Assembly (NCBI RefSeq): GCF_030410485.1
Contig: NZ_JAUHHC010000007.1
Coordinates: 1-64,000 of the forward strand
Source: Roseateles violae
GTDB lineage: Bacteria; Pseudomonadota; Gammaproteobacteria; Burkholderiales; Burkholderiaceae_C
Length of the DNA stretch: 64,000 nucleotides
Reading direction: 5' to 3'
Under the pieces are notes generated by a model. It was not told the origin of the DNA, made no database searches, and saw only the letters and a list, made by a program, of their open reading frames with translations. Shown here in pieces: positions 26,928-37,655 of the stretch. The translations under genes were made by a program, and so were the position numbers. The number at the start of each line of letters is the position of its first letter. Position 1 is the stretch's first letter.

Positions 26928-27861
26928 CGACAACAACAAGGACGACGAGGGGGAGCAGCGCATGACAGCCATCGACAGCGAGCTCGACGCGCGACCGGCC
27001 GCCGCCGCCGCATCCGCCAGCACGGCCGGCGCCTGGTTGCGCGCCGCGCGCCAGCAGCGCGGCCTGCATATCGCCGCGCTGGCGGCGCTGCTGAAGGTGC
27101 CGCAGGCCAAGCTGGAGGCGTTGGAGGCCGATCGCTACCAGGACCTGCCCGATGCCACCTTCACCCGCGCGCTGGCCAAGGCGATGTGCCGCGCGCTGAA
27201 GGTCGACGCGGCGCCGGTGATGCTGATGCTGCCGCCCGGCGGCGAGCGCGAGCTCGATGTCTCGCGCGGCCTGAACCAGCCCTACCGCGAGCGCGGCGGG
27301 CGCGAGGAGGGCGCGTCGCTGGCCTGGCTGCAGCGCCCGGTGGTCTGGGGCCCGCTGCTGCTGCTCGTTGCCGCCGCGGTGGTCTACCTGCTGCCGGCCC
27401 ACTGGCTGTCCGCGCCGGCGCCGGTCGACACGGCAGCGACGCCGGTGGCCGCACCGGCCCCGATGGCTCCGATCGCCAGCGAGGTGGCCGCGACCCCGCT
27501 GCCGGCGGCCAGCGAGACCGTGCAGAGCGCCGCCGTGCCGACGCTGCCGCCCGCGGCGGCCAGCGCGGCGCCGCTCGGCGCCGTACCCGCCCTCGTGGCC
27601 CAGGCCTCGGCGCCCGCGCCGGGCGAGCTGCCGCTGTCCTTCAAGGCCAAGGCGGACTCCTGGGTGCAGGTCGTCGATGCCCGCGGCCAGACCCTGCTGT
27701 CGCGCCTGCTGCGCGCCGGCGAGCAGCAGGAACTGGCGGGCGTTCCGCCGCTGAAGGTGACGATAGGCAATGTGGCCGGCACCGAGCTGAGCGTGCGCGG
27801 CGCGCCGCTCGATCTGGCCGGCCAGAGCAAGGACAACGTCGCCCGGCTGGAATTGAACTGA
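26920..27861 (+). CDS. rodZ: RodZ-like cytoskeleton protein (HTH, single TM, DUF4115)
   Basis: A bitopic inner-membrane protein that in other bacteria links MreB to the cell-wall machinery and sets rod shape. The start is the ATG overlapping the pilW stop, giving 313 residues. Order: an acidic N-terminus, a helix-turn-helix domain at about 36-95 ([16 protein letters not shown]), and one membrane helix at about 141-160. A long Ala/Pro/Val-rich periplasmic linker follows, then a C-terminal DUF4115 beta domain from about 230 ([16 protein letters not shown]). The charged GEREL-to-REEG segment before the helix fits the cytoplasmic juxtamembrane region. It lies 17 bases before ispG, the usual neighbour. 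Confidence 0.9.
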   Translation: MSDDNNKDDEGEQRMTAIDSELDARPAAAAASASTAGAWLRAARQQRGLHIAALAALLKVPQAKLEALEADRYQDLPDATFTRALAKAMCRALKVDAAPVMLMLPPGGERELDVSRGLNQPYRERGGREEGASLAWLQRPVVWGPLLLLVAAAVVYLLPAHWLSAPAPVDTAATPVAAPAPMAPIASEVAATPLPAASETVQSAAVPTLPPAAASAAPLGAVPALVAQASAPAPGELPLSFKAKADSWVQVVDARGQTLLSRLLRAGEQQELAGVPPLKVTIGNVAGTELSVRGAPLDLAGQSKDNVARLELN

Positions 27862-27878
27862 ACCGACGAGCAGTACCG

Positions 27879-29153
27879 ATGATCGATACGCAGACAAGCA
27901 TTGAAGAAGCGATCGCGGCCGCCAGCCCGGCGCCGCGCCGTTCGCGCCAGGCCCAGGTTCGCTGGGGCTCGCGACTGGTGACCATCGGCGGCGACGCGCC
28001 GGTGCGCGTGCAGTCGATGACGAACACCGACACGGTGGACGTGATCGGCACGGCGATCCAGGTCAAGGAGCTGGCGATCGCCGGCTCGGAGCTGGTGCGC
28101 ATCACCGTCAACACGCCGGAGGCGGCCGAGGCCGTGCCGCATATCCGCGAGCAGCTGGACCGCATGGGCATCGACGTGCCCCTGGTCGGCGACTTCCACT
28201 ACAACGGCCACCGCCTGCTGACCGAGCACCCGGCCATGGCCCAGGCGCTGTCCAAGTACCGGATCAATCCGGGCAATGTCGGCAAGGGCGACAAGAAGGA
28301 CCGCCAGTTCGCGATGATGGTCGAGGCGGCGATGAAGTACGACAAGGTCGTGCGCATCGGCGTCAACTGGGGCAGCCTGGATCAGGAACTGCTCGCGTCC
28401 ATGATGGACGAGAACGCCCAGCGCGCCGAGCCCTGGGACGGCCAGCAGGTGATGTACCAGGCGCTGATCCAGTCGGCGCTGAGCTCGGCCGAGTACGCGC
28501 GCGAGCTGGGCATGAACCCGGACAACATCATCATCAGCTGCAAGGTCAGCGGCGTGCAGGACCTGATCTCGGTCTACCGCGCCTTGGCCAGGCGCTGCGA
28601 CTATGCGCTGCACCTGGGCCTGACCGAGGCCGGCATGGGCACCAAGGGCACGGTGGCCTCCAGCGTCGCCCTGGGCATCCTGGCGCAGGAGGGCATCGGC
28701 GACACGATCCGTGTGAGCCTGACGCCGCAGCCCGGCGAGTCGCGCACCCAGGAGGTCGTCGTTGCGCTGGAGATCCTGCAGTCGCTGGGCCTGCGCCATT
28801 TCAACCCCAGCGTCACCGCCTGCCCCGGCTGCGGCCGCACGACCAGCACGACCTTCCAGGAACTGGCCAAGCAGATCGACGACTTCCTGCGCGCGCAGAT
28901 GCCGATCTGGCGCGGCAAGTACCCGGGCGTCGAGAACATGAAGGTCGCCGTGATGGGCTGCATCGTCAACGGCCCGGGCGAGAGCAAGCATGCCGACATC
29001 GGCATCAGCCTGCCCGGCACCGGCGAGGCACCGGCCGCCCCCGTGTTCATTGACGGCCAGAAGGCCGTCACCTTGCGCGGCGACAACATCGCCAGCGAGT
29101 TCCACGCGCTGGTCGAGAACTACATCGAGAAGCGCTTCGGCGCCACCGTCTGA
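27879..29153 (+). CDS. ispG: (E)-4-hydroxy-3-methylbut-2-enyl-diphosphate synthase
   Basis: The 4Fe-4S enzyme of the MEP isoprenoid pathway that converts MEcPP to HMBPP. It has 424 residues from ATG 27879; upstream in-frame sequence belongs to the rodZ region. Fe-S ligands are C315 and C318 (ACPGCGRTT), C361 ([10 protein letters not shown]) and probably Glu368. The long barrel includes the PGNVGKG motif. The stop is immediately followed by the hisS ATG, so translation is coupled. dxr and uppS, also isoprenoid genes, occur later in this window. Confidence 0.98.
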   Translation: MIDTQTSIEEAIAAASPAPRRSRQAQVRWGSRLVTIGGDAPVRVQSMTNTDTVDVIGTAIQVKELAIAGSELVRITVNTPEAAEAVPHIREQLDRMGIDVPLVGDFHYNGHRLLTEHPAMAQALSKYRINPGNVGKGDKKDRQFAMMVEAAMKYDKVVRIGVNWGSLDQELLASMMDENAQRAEPWDGQQVMYQALIQSALSSAEYARELGMNPDNIIISCKVSGVQDLISVYRALARRCDYALHLGLTEAGMGTKGTVASSVALGILAQEGIGDTIRVSLTPQPGESRTQEVVVALEILQSLGLRHFNPSVTACPGCGRTTSTTFQELAKQIDDFLRAQMPIWRGKYPGVENMKVAVMGCIVNGPGESKHADIGISLPGTGEAPAAPVFIDGQKAVTLRGDNIASEFHALVENYIEKRFGATV

Positions 29154-30476
29154 ATGACTGAGCAGAAGAAGTTGCAGCCCTTGCAGGCCGTCAAGGGCAT
29201 GAACGACATCCTGCCGCCGGAATCGGCGCGCTGGGAATGGCTGGAGGCCAAGATGCGCAGCGTGCTGCAGCGCTATGGCTACCAGAACGTGCGCACGCCC
29301 ATCGTCGAGCCGACGGCCCTGTTCGTGCGCGGCATCGGCGAGGTGACCGACATCGTCGAGAAGGAGATGTACGCCTTCGAGGACCGCGCCGACAAGCATG
29401 GCCAGGCCGAGCATCTGGCGCTGCGCCCCGAGATGACGGCCGGCGTGGTGCGCGCGATGACCGAGCACAGCTTTCTGCGCGACTCGGGCCGGCGCCTCTA
29501 CTACTTCGGCGCGATGTTCCGCCGCGAGAAGCCGCAGAAGGGCCGCTACCGCCAGTTCCATCAGATGGGCGTCGAGGCCCTGGGCTTTGCCGGCCCCGAT
29601 GTCGATGCCGAGGTGATCCTGATGGGCAGCCGGCTGCTGCGCGAACTGGGCCTGAAGGACGGCGAGCATTTCCGCCTCGAGCTGAACTGCCTCGGTGCGC
29701 CGGACGAGCGCCGCGCGCACCGCGAGGCGCTGGTCGCCCACCTGGAAGCGCACAAGGCCCTGCTGGACGAGGACAGCCAGCGCCGCATGTACACCAACCC
29801 GCTGCGCGTGCTGGACACCAAGAACCCGGCGCTGCAGGCCATGGCCAATGCGGCGCCCAAGCTGCTGGACTTCCTGGGCGAGGCCTCGCTGGCGCACTTC
29901 AATGGCGTGCGCGCCATCCTCGACGCGGCCGGCATTGCCTACACGATCAACCCGCGCCTGGTGCGCGGCCTCGACTACTACAACCTGACCGTGTTCGAGT
30001 GGGTCACCGACAAGCTCGGCGCGCAGGGCACGATCTGCGGCGGCGGCCGCTACGACGGTCTGATCGAGCAGCTCGGTGGGAAGCCGGCGCCGGCGGTCGG
30101 CTTCGGCATGGGCTTCGAGCGCATGCTCTTGCTGCTGGAGGAAGTCGGCGTGCTGCCGGCGCCGCCGGTGCCGCATGCCTATGCGATCGTGCCCTCGGCC
30201 AAGGGCCTGCCGCAGGTGATGGTGGCGCTGGAGGCGCTGCGTGAGGCCGGCGTGCAGGTGGTACTGCATCCGGGCCAGTCGAGCATGAAGTCGCAGTTCA
30301 AGAAGGCCGACGCCAGCGGCGCCGCCTGGGCGCTGATCTTCGGCGAGGACGAGCTGGCGCAGGGCCTGGTTGCGGTCAAGCCCCTGCGTGGCGAGAAGGG
30401 CGGCGAGGGCGGCGAGCAGGTCGCCCGGCCGCTGTCCGCAGTGGCCGACTGGGCCGTCGAACTGCTCAACGCATAA
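29154..30476 (+). CDS. hisS: Histidine--tRNA ligase
   Basis: A class II aminoacyl-tRNA synthetase charging tRNA-His. It has 440 residues. Motif 1 region begins [10 protein letters not shown], motif 2 is [18 protein letters not shown], and the histidine-binding signature is LVRGLDYYN. The C-terminal anticodon-binding domain runs from about 335. The ATG directly abuts the ispG stop. A related non-catalytic protein, HisZ, is encoded 7 kb downstream; HisS is distinguished by its C-terminal domain and complete motifs. Confidence 0.98.
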   Translation: MTEQKKLQPLQAVKGMNDILPPESARWEWLEAKMRSVLQRYGYQNVRTPIVEPTALFVRGIGEVTDIVEKEMYAFEDRADKHGQAEHLALRPEMTAGVVRAMTEHSFLRDSGRRLYYFGAMFRREKPQKGRYRQFHQMGVEALGFAGPDVDAEVILMGSRLLRELGLKDGEHFRLELNCLGAPDERRAHREALVAHLEAHKALLDEDSQRRMYTNPLRVLDTKNPALQAMANAAPKLLDFLGEASLAHFNGVRAILDAAGIAYTINPRLVRGLDYYNLTVFEWVTDKLGAQGTICGGGRYDGLIEQLGGKPAPAVGFGMGFERMLLLLEEVGVLPAPPVPHAYAIVPSAKGLPQVMVALEALREAGVQVVLHPGQSSMKSQFKKADASGAAWALIFGEDELAQGLVAVKPLRGEKGGEGGEQVARPLSAVADWAVELLNA

Positions 30477-30517
30477 TCGCGGCTTTGCCGCACCTTACCC
30501 AATAAACCGAATCTCTC

Positions 30518-31186
30518 ATGGCGTCGCATCTCGATCTCGAAGAACAGGAACAGCTCGATCAGCTGAAGGCTTTCTGGAAGCAGTGGGGCAATCTGATCAC
30601 CTGGGTGCTGACCCTGGTGCTGGCCGCCTATGCCGGCTGGATGGGCTGGAACTGGTGGCAGCGTGACCAGGCCGCCAAGGCCGCGGCGATGTACGAGGAG
30701 CTGGACCGCGCGGTCCAGGCCGGCGACGCCGACCGGGCCGGCGCCGTCTTCGGCGACCTGAAGGAGCGCTATGCGCGCACCGGCTATGCCGCCCAGGGCG
30801 CCTTGCAGACGGCCAAGCTGCAGTTCGACAAGGGCCAGGCCGACAAGGCACGCGCCAGCCTGGCTTGGGTGACCGAGAACGGCAGCGAGGACGAGTACCG
30901 CGAGCTGGCCCGCCTGCGCCTGGCCGGCCTGCAACTCGACGCCAAGCAGTACGACGAGGCCGCCAAGACCCTGGACGGGATCAAGTCGGCCGATTTCGCC
31001 GCCCTGGTCGCCGACCGCCGCGGCGATCTGGCCATGCTGCAGGGCAAGCCGGAGCAGGCGCGCGCCGAGTACCAGAAGGCGCTTGCCGCCATGGACAAGG
31101 CGGTCGATTACCGCCGCCTGATCGAGGCCAAGCTGGCCGCGCTGGGCGTGGCCACCGAAGAGCCGAAGACCGCGGCCGCCAAGTGA
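30518..31186 (+). CDS. yfgM: YfgM family protein (ancillary SecYEG translocon subunit)
   Basis: An inner-membrane protein with a periplasmic TPR domain that in E. coli associates with SecYEG and PpiD and assists folding of exported proteins. It has 222 residues: a short acidic cytoplasmic N-terminus, one membrane helix at about 26-46 with several Trp, then TPR-like repeats (about 60-205). The order hisS-yfgM-bamB-der is conserved widely. A CATAAT at the end of hisS might be an internal -10. Its stop overlaps the bamB ATG (TGATG). Confidence 0.93.
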   Translation: MASHLDLEEQEQLDQLKAFWKQWGNLITWVLTLVLAAYAGWMGWNWWQRDQAAKAAAMYEELDRAVQAGDADRAGAVFGDLKERYARTGYAAQGALQTAKLQFDKGQADKARASLAWVTENGSEDEYRELARLRLAGLQLDAKQYDEAAKTLDGIKSADFAALVADRRGDLAMLQGKPEQARAEYQKALAAMDKAVDYRRLIEAKLAALGVATEEPKTAAAK

Positions 31187-32334
31187 TGAAGACGACGATG
31201 CCCAACAAGATCTTCTCCATCAAGCTGGCCGCCGCGCTGACGCTGGCCTCGCTGCTGTCGGCCTGCTCGCTGTTCGGCTCCTCGAACGCGCCCAAGCCGA
31301 CGCCGCTGGAGGCCGATGTCTCGGCCGGCAAGGCGCGCGTGCTCTGGAACGCCCGTGTGGACGGCCTGCAGACGCCGCTGAGCTTCGTCGCGCGCGGCGA
31401 GCAGTTCATCGTCGCCGGCAATGACGGCGTCGTGCAGGCGCTGCGCGCGGCCGATGGCCAGTCGCTGTGGCGCGCCGAGGTCGGCGGCAAGCTCAGCGCC
31501 GGCGTCGGCAGCGACGGTCGCTTCGCCGCCGTCGTGACCCGCAGCAACGAGCTGGTCGTCATCGACGCCGGCCAGGTGCTCTGGCGCAAGACCATGCCGA
31601 CGCCGGTCAACACGGCGCCGCTGGTGGCCGGCGAGCGCGTCTTCGTGCTGACGGTGGACCGCCAGGTGCAGGCCTTCGACGCGCTGGACGGCCGCAAGCT
31701 GTGGGAGATGCGCCGCCCCGGCGATGCGCTGACCCTGGCCCAGGCCGGTGTCATCGGCGTCTACAAGGACACCTTGATCGTCGGGCAGGGTCCGCGCATG
31801 GCGGGCGTCGACCCGCTGCGCGGCACCGTGCGCTGGGAGGCCAGCGTGGCCAATCCGCGCGGCACCAACGAGGTCGAGCGCCTGGCCGATCTGATCGGCC
31901 CGCTGGTGCGGCAGGGCGAGATGCTTTGCGCGCGCGGCTTCCAGTCGGCCGTCGGCTGCGTCAGCGGCGAGCGGGGCAACACGATCTGGAGCCGCAATGT
32001 CGGTGGCACCCGCGGCATCGGCGGCGATGCGCAGTACATCTACGGCGCCGACGGCTCGGACCGCCTGACCGCCTGGAAGATCGGCAATGGCGACACCTTC
32101 TGGACCGCCGAGCAGTTCCAGAACCGCAAGCTGAGCTCGCCGGCCGCCGTCGGCGAGTTCGTCCTCGTCGGCGATTTCGAAGGCTATGTGCATCTGGTCG
32201 CCCGCGACAGCGGCAAGACCGTCGCCCGCCTGGCGACCGACGGCTCGGCCATCGTCGCGGCACCGCTGGTGCTGAACGGCGTCGCGCTGGTCGCCACCCG
32301 CAATGGCGGTCTTTACGCGATCAAGCCAGAATAG
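31186..32334 (+). CDS. bamB: Outer membrane protein assembly factor BamB
   Basis: A beta-propeller lipoprotein of the BAM complex that binds BamA. The start is the ATG overlapping the yfgM stop (382 residues); a second ATG lies four codons on. The lipobox LSAC gives Cys27. The rest shows PQQ/WD-like repeats, each with a Gly-rich turn and a Trp, such as [10 protein letters not shown]-type units and [14 protein letters not shown], consistent with an eight-bladed propeller. Alternative readings as a generic PQQ-repeat protein are unlikely given its place between yfgM and der. Confidence 0.95.
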   Translation: MKTTMPNKIFSIKLAAALTLASLLSACSLFGSSNAPKPTPLEADVSAGKARVLWNARVDGLQTPLSFVARGEQFIVAGNDGVVQALRAADGQSLWRAEVGGKLSAGVGSDGRFAAVVTRSNELVVIDAGQVLWRKTMPTPVNTAPLVAGERVFVLTVDRQVQAFDALDGRKLWEMRRPGDALTLAQAGVIGVYKDTLIVGQGPRMAGVDPLRGTVRWEASVANPRGTNEVERLADLIGPLVRQGEMLCARGFQSAVGCVSGERGNTIWSRNVGGTRGIGGDAQYIYGADGSDRLTAWKIGNGDTFWTAEQFQNRKLSSPAAVGEFVLVGDFEGYVHLVARDSGKTVARLATDGSAIVAAPLVLNGVALVATRNGGLYAIKPE

Positions 32335-32389
32335 GCCGTCGCAGCGCAACCGCCCGAGTCGACAAGAACAAGAAGATGAAACCCGCCGT

Positions 32390-33724
32390 ATGAAGCCCGT
32401 TATCGCCCTGGTCGGACGCCCCAATGTGGGCAAGTCCACGCTGTTCAACCGGATGACCAAGAGCCGCGACGCGATCGTGGCCGATTTCGCCGGCCTGACG
32501 CGCGACCGCCATTACGGCGATGGACGGCTCGGCGAGCGCGAGTTCATCGTCATCGACACCGGCGGCTTCGAGCCCGACAGCACGACCGGCATCGTCAAGG
32601 AGATGGCCAAGCAGACCCGCCAGGCCGTCGCCGAGGCCGATGTGGTCGTCTTCGTCGTCGACATCCGCCTGGGCCTGTCGGCGCAGGATCAGGACATCGC
32701 GCGCTATCTGCGCACCGCCAACAAGCGCATCCTGCTGGCCGTCAACAAGGCCGAGGGCATGAGCGAGTCGCCGTTGCTGGGCGAGTTCCACGAGCTGGGC
32801 CTGGGCGAGCCGCACCCGGTTTCGGCCGCCCACGGCCAGGGCATCCGCAGCCTGATCGAGGCGGCGCTGGAGCCCTTCGAGTTCGACGAGCAGGGCGAGG
32901 CCGGCGGCGAGCCCGACGGCGTGATCCGTCTGGCGGTGGCCGGCCGCCCGAACGTCGGCAAGAGCACGCTGATCAATACCTGGCTGGGCGAGGAGCGCCT
33001 GGTCGCCTTCGACATGCCGGGCACCACGCGCGATGCGATCTCGGTGCCCTTCGAGCGCAATGGCCAGCAGTTCCAGCTGATCGACACGGCGGGCCTGCGC
33101 CGCAAGGGCAAGGTCTTCGAGGCGATCGAGAAGTTCTCGGTCGTCAAGACGCTGCAGGCGATCGCCGACGCCAATGTGGTGCTGCTGCTGCTCGACGCGA
33201 CCCAGGGCGTGTCGGACCAGGACGCCCATATCGCCGGCTACATACTCGACAGCGGCCGTGCCGTCGTGCTGGCCGTCAACAAATGGGACGCGATCGACAG
33301 CTACCAGCGCGAGCAGCTGAAGCGCTCGATCGAGCTGCGTCTGTCCTTCCTGAAGTTCGCGCCCATCCACAATATCTCGGCGCTGAAGCGCCAGGGTCTG
33401 GGCCCGCTGTGGGGGGCGCTGGCCGATGCCTACAGCTCGGCCTACAAGAAGATGACGACGCCGGTGCTGACCCGGCTGATCCAGGAAGCGGTCGAGCACC
33501 AGACGCCCAAGAAGGTCGGCCATTTCCGCCCAAAGCTGCGCTATGCGCACCAGGGCGGCATGAACCCGCCTATCGTGATCGTGCACGGCAATTCGCTGGA
33601 AGGCGTCACCGACGCCTACAAGCGCTATCTGGAAGGCCGCATCCGTGCCCACTACAAGCTGGTCGGCACGCCGCTGCGCATCGAGATGCGCTCGTCGAAG
33701 AATCCCTTCGACGACAAGGATTGA
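32390..33724 (+). CDS. der: Ribosome biogenesis GTPase Der (EngA)
   Basis: An essential GTPase with two tandem G domains, needed for maturation of the 50S subunit. It has 444 residues. The first G domain has GRPNVGKST (near residue 9), DTGGF and NKAE; the second has another [19 protein letters not shown] and NKWD. A C-terminal KH-like domain follows from about 355. The ATG at 32390 is overlapped by the stop of a five-codon reading frame (32376-32393), which may act in re-initiation. It is followed by the hairpin array and hfq. Confidence 0.98.
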   Translation: MKPVIALVGRPNVGKSTLFNRMTKSRDAIVADFAGLTRDRHYGDGRLGEREFIVIDTGGFEPDSTTGIVKEMAKQTRQAVAEADVVVFVVDIRLGLSAQDQDIARYLRTANKRILLAVNKAEGMSESPLLGEFHELGLGEPHPVSAAHGQGIRSLIEAALEPFEFDEQGEAGGEPDGVIRLAVAGRPNVGKSTLINTWLGEERLVAFDMPGTTRDAISVPFERNGQQFQLIDTAGLRRKGKVFEAIEKFSVVKTLQAIADANVVLLLLDATQGVSDQDAHIAGYILDSGRAVVLAVNKWDAIDSYQREQLKRSIELRLSFLKFAPIHNISALKRQGLGPLWGALADAYSSAYKKMTTPVLTRLIQEAVEHQTPKKVGHFRPKLRYAHQGGMNPPIVIVHGNSLEGVTDAYKRYLEGRIRAHYKLVGTPLRIEMRSSKNPFDDKD

Positions 33725-33737
33725 GTCGCGCTTGCTC

Positions 33738-33826
33738 GGGGCTCGGCTTTCCGCAAAGCTCGGCCCTCGCCCCGGCTTTGCCTTCGGCGAAGCCCTTGGC
33801 TTGGAGTTCCTCCAACCCAAGGGCTT
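33738..33826 (+). other. Three-hairpin array between der and hfq
   Basis: Three stem-loops in 89 bases. H1 is 33739-33766: GGGC/GCCC and GCTTT/AAAGC with a symmetric TCG/TCG internal loop. H2 is 33774-33794: GGCTTTGCC/GGCGAAGCC with loop TTC. H3 is 33790-33826: a 17-bp stem with one C-C mismatch, arms at 33790-33806 and 33810-33826, loop TTC. H2 and H3 share 33790-33794 and cannot form together. There is no long T run, although a partial terminator role is possible. Confidence 0.65.
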
Positions 33827-33895
33827 TCCCTGTGTTAAGGTGCAACTTGCCTGCCCGCTTTCTCTAAAACAAACTCTCTCAACACGGAGCATATC

Positions 33896-34144
33896 GTGAG
33901 CAATAAAGGCCAACTCTTGCAAGATCCCTTCCTGAATCTGCTGCGCAAGGAGCATGTGCCCGTCTCGATCTATCTGGTCAACGGTATCAAGCTGCAAGGT
34001 CATATCGAGTCCTTCGATCAATACGTGGTCCTGCTGCGCAACACCGTCACGCAAATGGTCTACAAGCACGCGATCTCGACCGTCGTGCCGGGCCGTGCGG
34101 TGAACTTCCACGCTGCCGAGGGCAGCGGCGACGCGGCGGCCTGA
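33896..34144 (+). CDS. hfq: RNA chaperone Hfq
   Basis: A hexameric Sm-like protein that pairs small RNAs with mRNAs. It has 82 residues. The GTG start is supported by CGGAG at 33885-33889. The Sm1 motif ([19 protein letters not shown]) and Sm2 motif with [12 protein letters not shown] are intact, including the YKH signature of the proximal RNA-binding face. The C-terminal tail is short and Ala/Gly/Asp-rich. It lies 171 bases after der and 32 bases before hflX, the usual hfq-hflX-hflK-hflC order. Confidence 0.98.
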   Translation: MSNKGQLLQDPFLNLLRKEHVPVSIYLVNGIKLQGHIESFDQYVVLLRNTVTQMVYKHAISTVVPGRAVNFHAAEGSGDAAA

Positions 34145-34176
34145 GCGACAACGGCTAGCGGCCCCCTCGCAACACC

Positions 34177-35478
34177 TTGACCTCTTCCGCTTCCTCACCC
34201 GCGTCGCCGCCCGCCGAGGCGGGGCGCGCAATTCTCGTCGGGGTCGATTTCGGTCGCGCCTCGACGAATCCCCATCCGAGCGGCAGCTTCGATCCGACCC
34301 TGGACGAGCTCGCCCTGCTGGCCGAATCGGCCGGCGACCTGCCGGTGGCCAAGATCGTCGCCAAGCGCGCGGCGCCCGATGCGGCGCTGTTCGTCGGCTC
34401 GGGCAAGGCCGACGAGATCAAGCTGCTGGTGCAGGCGCACCAGGCGCACACGGTCTTGTTCGACCAGGCGATCTCGCCCGCCCAACAGCGCAATCTGGAG
34501 CGCGTGCTGGGCGTGCCGGTGGCCGATCGCACGGCGCTGATCCTCGAGATCTTCGCCGCCCGCGCGAAGAGCCACGAGGGCAAGCTGCAGGTCGAGCTGG
34601 CGCGGCTGCAGTACCTGGCGACGCGCCTGGTGCGGCGCTGGAGCCACCTGGAGCGCCAGAGCGGCGGCATCGGCATGCGCGGCGGCCCCGGCGAGGCGCA
34701 GATCGAGCTGGACCGCCGCATGATCGACGACCGCATCAAGAAGACCAAGGAGCGGCTGAAGCAGGTGCAGCGCCAGCGCGGCACCCAGCGCCGCGCGCGC
34801 GAGCGCAACGGCGTCTTCAAGGTCTCGCTGGTCGGATACACCAATGCCGGCAAGTCGACCCTCTTCAATGCGCTGGTGAAGGCGCGCGCCTACGCGGCCA
34901 ACCAGCTGTTCGCGACCCTGGACACCACGACCCGCTCGCTCTATCTGGAGCAGGCCGGCGCCAGCGTGTCGCTCAGCGACACGGTCGGCTTCATCCGCGA
35001 TCTGCCGCACAAGCTGGTCGAGGCCTTCCGCGCGACCCTGCAGGAGGCGGCCGACGCAGATCTGCTGCTGCATGTGGTCGACGCGGCCTCGCCGGTGCTG
35101 GACGAGCAGATGGCCGAGGTTGAGCGCGTGCTCGAGGAAATCGGCGCGGCCGAGATCCCGCAGATCCTGGTCTACAACAAGGCCGATCTGCTCGACGAGA
35201 GCCAGCGGCCGCGCGCGCCGCTGGACTGGATCGAGCGCCAGGAGAACGGCAAGACCGGCGTGCGCACGCCGCGGGTCTTCGTCAGCGCGCTGGAGGGCAG
35301 CGGTCTGAACGTGCTGCGCGAGCAGCTGGTGCAGGCGATGCAGGCCGCCGCCTTGAACATCGACGAAGCCGCCTCAGATGATCCCAGGGGCATCGCCCGG
35401 CACGAGGCCGCGGTGGAAGAACAACAAGGCCCGCACGCCGAGGACGAGCGCGCGGCCACCCATCCGACACAGGCATGA
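34177..35478 (+). CDS. hflX: GTPase HflX
   Basis: A ribosome-associated GTPase that splits stalled or heat-damaged ribosomes. It has 433 residues. The N-terminal HflX domain (about 20-130) precedes a coiled segment with GGPGEAQIELDRR (169-180). The G domain has P-loop GYTNAGKS (220-227), DTVGFIRDLP and NKAD, and a short variable C-terminus follows. The frame opens after a stop at 34156-34158 and the only usual start codon is TTG 34177, with no clear ribosome site, so the start is less certain than the gene. The stop overlaps the hflK ATG. Confidence 0.96.
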   Translation: MTSSASSPASPPAEAGRAILVGVDFGRASTNPHPSGSFDPTLDELALLAESAGDLPVAKIVAKRAAPDAALFVGSGKADEIKLLVQAHQAHTVLFDQAISPAQQRNLERVLGVPVADRTALILEIFAARAKSHEGKLQVELARLQYLATRLVRRWSHLERQSGGIGMRGGPGEAQIELDRRMIDDRIKKTKERLKQVQRQRGTQRRARERNGVFKVSLVGYTNAGKSTLFNALVKARAYAANQLFATLDTTTRSLYLEQAGASVSLSDTVGFIRDLPHKLVEAFRATLQEAADADLLLHVVDAASPVLDEQMAEVERVLEEIGAAEIPQILVYNKADLLDESQRPRAPLDWIERQENGKTGVRTPRVFVSALEGSGLNVLREQLVQAMQAAALNIDEAASDDPRGIARHEAAVEEQQGPHAEDERAATHPTQA

Positions 35479-36716
35479 GCAGCAGCATGAATACCCATCC
35501 CCGTTCCGGCGGAGCGATCAAGCGCCTCTGGGATCGCATCTACAGCAACGGCCGCAACGACGGCCCGCCCGATCTGGACGAGCTGTGGCGCGACTTCAAC
35601 CGCAAGCTGTCCGGCATGTTCGGCGGCAAGCCCAGCGGCGGCAACGGCGGTGACAACGGCAACAAGAACTTCCAGCCAGATATGAAGAGCGCCGGCATCG
35701 GCGCCGGCCTGATCGCCGGCGTTGTCGTGCTGGGCTGGCTGGGCAGCGGCTTCTACATCGTGCAGGAAGGCCAGCAGGCGGTCGTCACCTCCTTCGGCAA
35801 GTACAGCAAGACGGTGGACGCCGGCTTCCAGTGGCGCCTGCCTTACCCCTTCCAGGCCAACGAGATCGTCGCCGTCACGCAGCTGCAGCAGGTCGAGGTT
35901 GGCCGCAACTCGGTCGTGCAGGCGACCGGCCTGCGCGACTCCTCGATGCTGACCCAGGACGAGAACATCGTCGACATCCGTTTCACCGTGCAGTACACGC
36001 TGAAGGATGCGCGCGACTATCTGTTCGAGAATGCAAGCCCGGACGAGGCGGTGATGCTGGCGGCCGAATCGGCCGTGCGAGAGATCGTCGGCAAGAGCAA
36101 TATGGATTCGGTGCTCTACGAGCAGCGCGACGCGATCGCCGCCGAACTGGTCAAGTCGGTGCAGGCGCAGCTGGACCGCCTGAAGACCGGCATTCTGATC
36201 AAGAACGTCAATGTGCAGAACGTGCAGGCGCCCGAGCAGGTGCAGCAGGCCTTTGACGACGCCTTCAAGGCCGGCGCCGACCGCGAGCGCCTGAAGAACG
36301 AAGGCCAGGCCTATGCCAACGACGTGATCCCGAAGGCGCAGGGCACGGCCGCGCGCCTGCGCGAGGAGGCGGAAGGCTACAAGGCCAGCGTCGTCGCCCA
36401 GGCCGACGGCGATGCGCAGCGCTTCAAGAGCGTGCTGGCCGAGTACCAGAAGGCGCCTGCCGTGACGCGCGACCGGCTCTACATCGACACCATGCAGCAG
36501 GTCTATTCCAACGTCAGCAAGGTGATGGTCGACAGCCGCAACGGCTCGAACCTGCTTTACCTGCCGCTGGACAAGCTGATGCAGCAGGCCGGCGGCAGCA
36601 GCGTGACCGCCTCGCCGCCGGTGCCGGCCGCCTCCGCCGAGCCGCCGGCCCAGGCCAACAACAACGATATGCGCTCGCGCGACGGCCTGCGTGGCCGCGA
36701 CCGCGAGGGCCGCTGA
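35475..36716 (+). CDS. hflK: FtsH protease activity modulator HflK
   Basis: An inner-membrane band-7/prohibitin protein that with HflC forms a large cage around FtsH and modulates its proteolysis. It has 413 residues. A Gly/Asn-rich cytoplasmic N-terminus leads to one membrane helix at about 74-95, then a periplasmic SPFH domain from about 96 and a long helical region to about 370. The Pro/Ala-rich end finishes DREGR. ATG overlaps the hflX stop. hflC follows after 15 bases. Confidence 0.97.
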   Translation: MSSSMNTHPRSGGAIKRLWDRIYSNGRNDGPPDLDELWRDFNRKLSGMFGGKPSGGNGGDNGNKNFQPDMKSAGIGAGLIAGVVVLGWLGSGFYIVQEGQQAVVTSFGKYSKTVDAGFQWRLPYPFQANEIVAVTQLQQVEVGRNSVVQATGLRDSSMLTQDENIVDIRFTVQYTLKDARDYLFENASPDEAVMLAAESAVREIVGKSNMDSVLYEQRDAIAAELVKSVQAQLDRLKTGILIKNVNVQNVQAPEQVQQAFDDAFKAGADRERLKNEGQAYANDVIPKAQGTAARLREEAEGYKASVVAQADGDAQRFKSVLAEYQKAPAVTRDRLYIDTMQQVYSNVSKVMVDSRNGSNLLYLPLDKLMQQAGGSSVTASPPVPAASAEPPAQANNNDMRSRDGLRGRDREGR

Positions 36717-36731
36717 GCGGGAGTCAGCACG

Positions 36732-37634
36732 ATGAACCGTATTGTCATGATCGTCGCCGGCGCGCTGATCGCCTTCATGCTGGCCAGCTCGATGCTCTTC
36801 ATCGTCGACCAGCGCCGCTTCGCCGTCGTCTATGCGCTGGGCGAGATCAAGGAAGTGATCACCGAGCCGGGCCTGAAGTTCAAGCTGCCGCCGCCGCTGC
36901 AGAACGTCGTCATGCTCGACCGCCGCGTGCAGACGCTGGACAGCCCCGAGTCGCGCCCGATCTTCACCGCCGAGAAGAAGAGCCTGGTGATCGACTGGCT
37001 GGTCAAGTGGCGCATCGCCGAGCCGCGCCAGTTCATCCGCAACAGCGGCGTGAACATGCGCAATGTCGAGAACCGCCTGAGCCCGGTCGTGCAGGCCGCC
37101 TTCAACGAGGAGGTGACCAAGCGCACCGTGCTGGCCGTGCTGGCCACCGAGCGGGACAAGGTGATGTCCGATGTGCGCAAGCGCCTCGAGGACGAGGCCA
37201 AGCAGTTCGGCATCGAGATCATCGATGTGCGGATCAAGCGGGTGGACTTCTCGGCCAATATCACCGACTCGGTCTACCGCCGCATGGAATCGGAGCGCAA
37301 GCGCGTCGCCAACGAGCTGCGCTCGACCGGCGCCGCCGACGGCGAGAAGATCCGCGCCGACGCCGATCGCCAGCGCCAGGTGATCGTCGCCGAGGCCTAT
37401 CGCGAGGCGCAGAAGATCAAGGGCGAGGGCGATGCCAAGGCCTCGGCCCTCTATGCCGAATCGTTCGGCCGCGACCCCCAGTTCGCGCAGTTCTACCGCT
37501 CGCTGGAGGCCTATCGCGCGAGCTGGAACAAGAAGTCCGACGTGATGGTGGTCGACCCGGCCAATGACTTTTTCAAGGCCATGCGCGGCAGCGGCGGTGC
37601 GGCCGCGCCGGCGCCAGCTCGCGGCGGCAAGTAA
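36732..37634 (+). CDS. hflC: FtsH protease activity modulator HflC
   Basis: The partner of HflK in the periplasmic prohibitin-type complex that controls FtsH. It has 300 residues with an N-terminal membrane helix (about 4-24), an SPFH domain (about 25-190, including [19 protein letters not shown]-like start) and a coiled C-terminal region. GGGAG-like GGGAG at 36719-36723 gives the ribosome site. The Ala/Pro/Gly-rich C-terminal tail is short. A DUF2065 gene follows in 21 bases. Confidence 0.97.
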   Translation: MNRIVMIVAGALIAFMLASSMLFIVDQRRFAVVYALGEIKEVITEPGLKFKLPPPLQNVVMLDRRVQTLDSPESRPIFTAEKKSLVIDWLVKWRIAEPRQFIRNSGVNMRNVENRLSPVVQAAFNEEVTKRTVLAVLATERDKVMSDVRKRLEDEAKQFGIEIIDVRIKRVDFSANITDSVYRRMESERKRVANELRSTGAADGEKIRADADRQRQVIVAEAYREAQKIKGEGDAKASALYAESFGRDPQFAQFYRSLEAYRASWNKKSDVMVVDPANDFFKAMRGSGGAAAPAPARGGK

Positions 37635-37655
37635 GCAGCAGACGGGCGGCACGGC

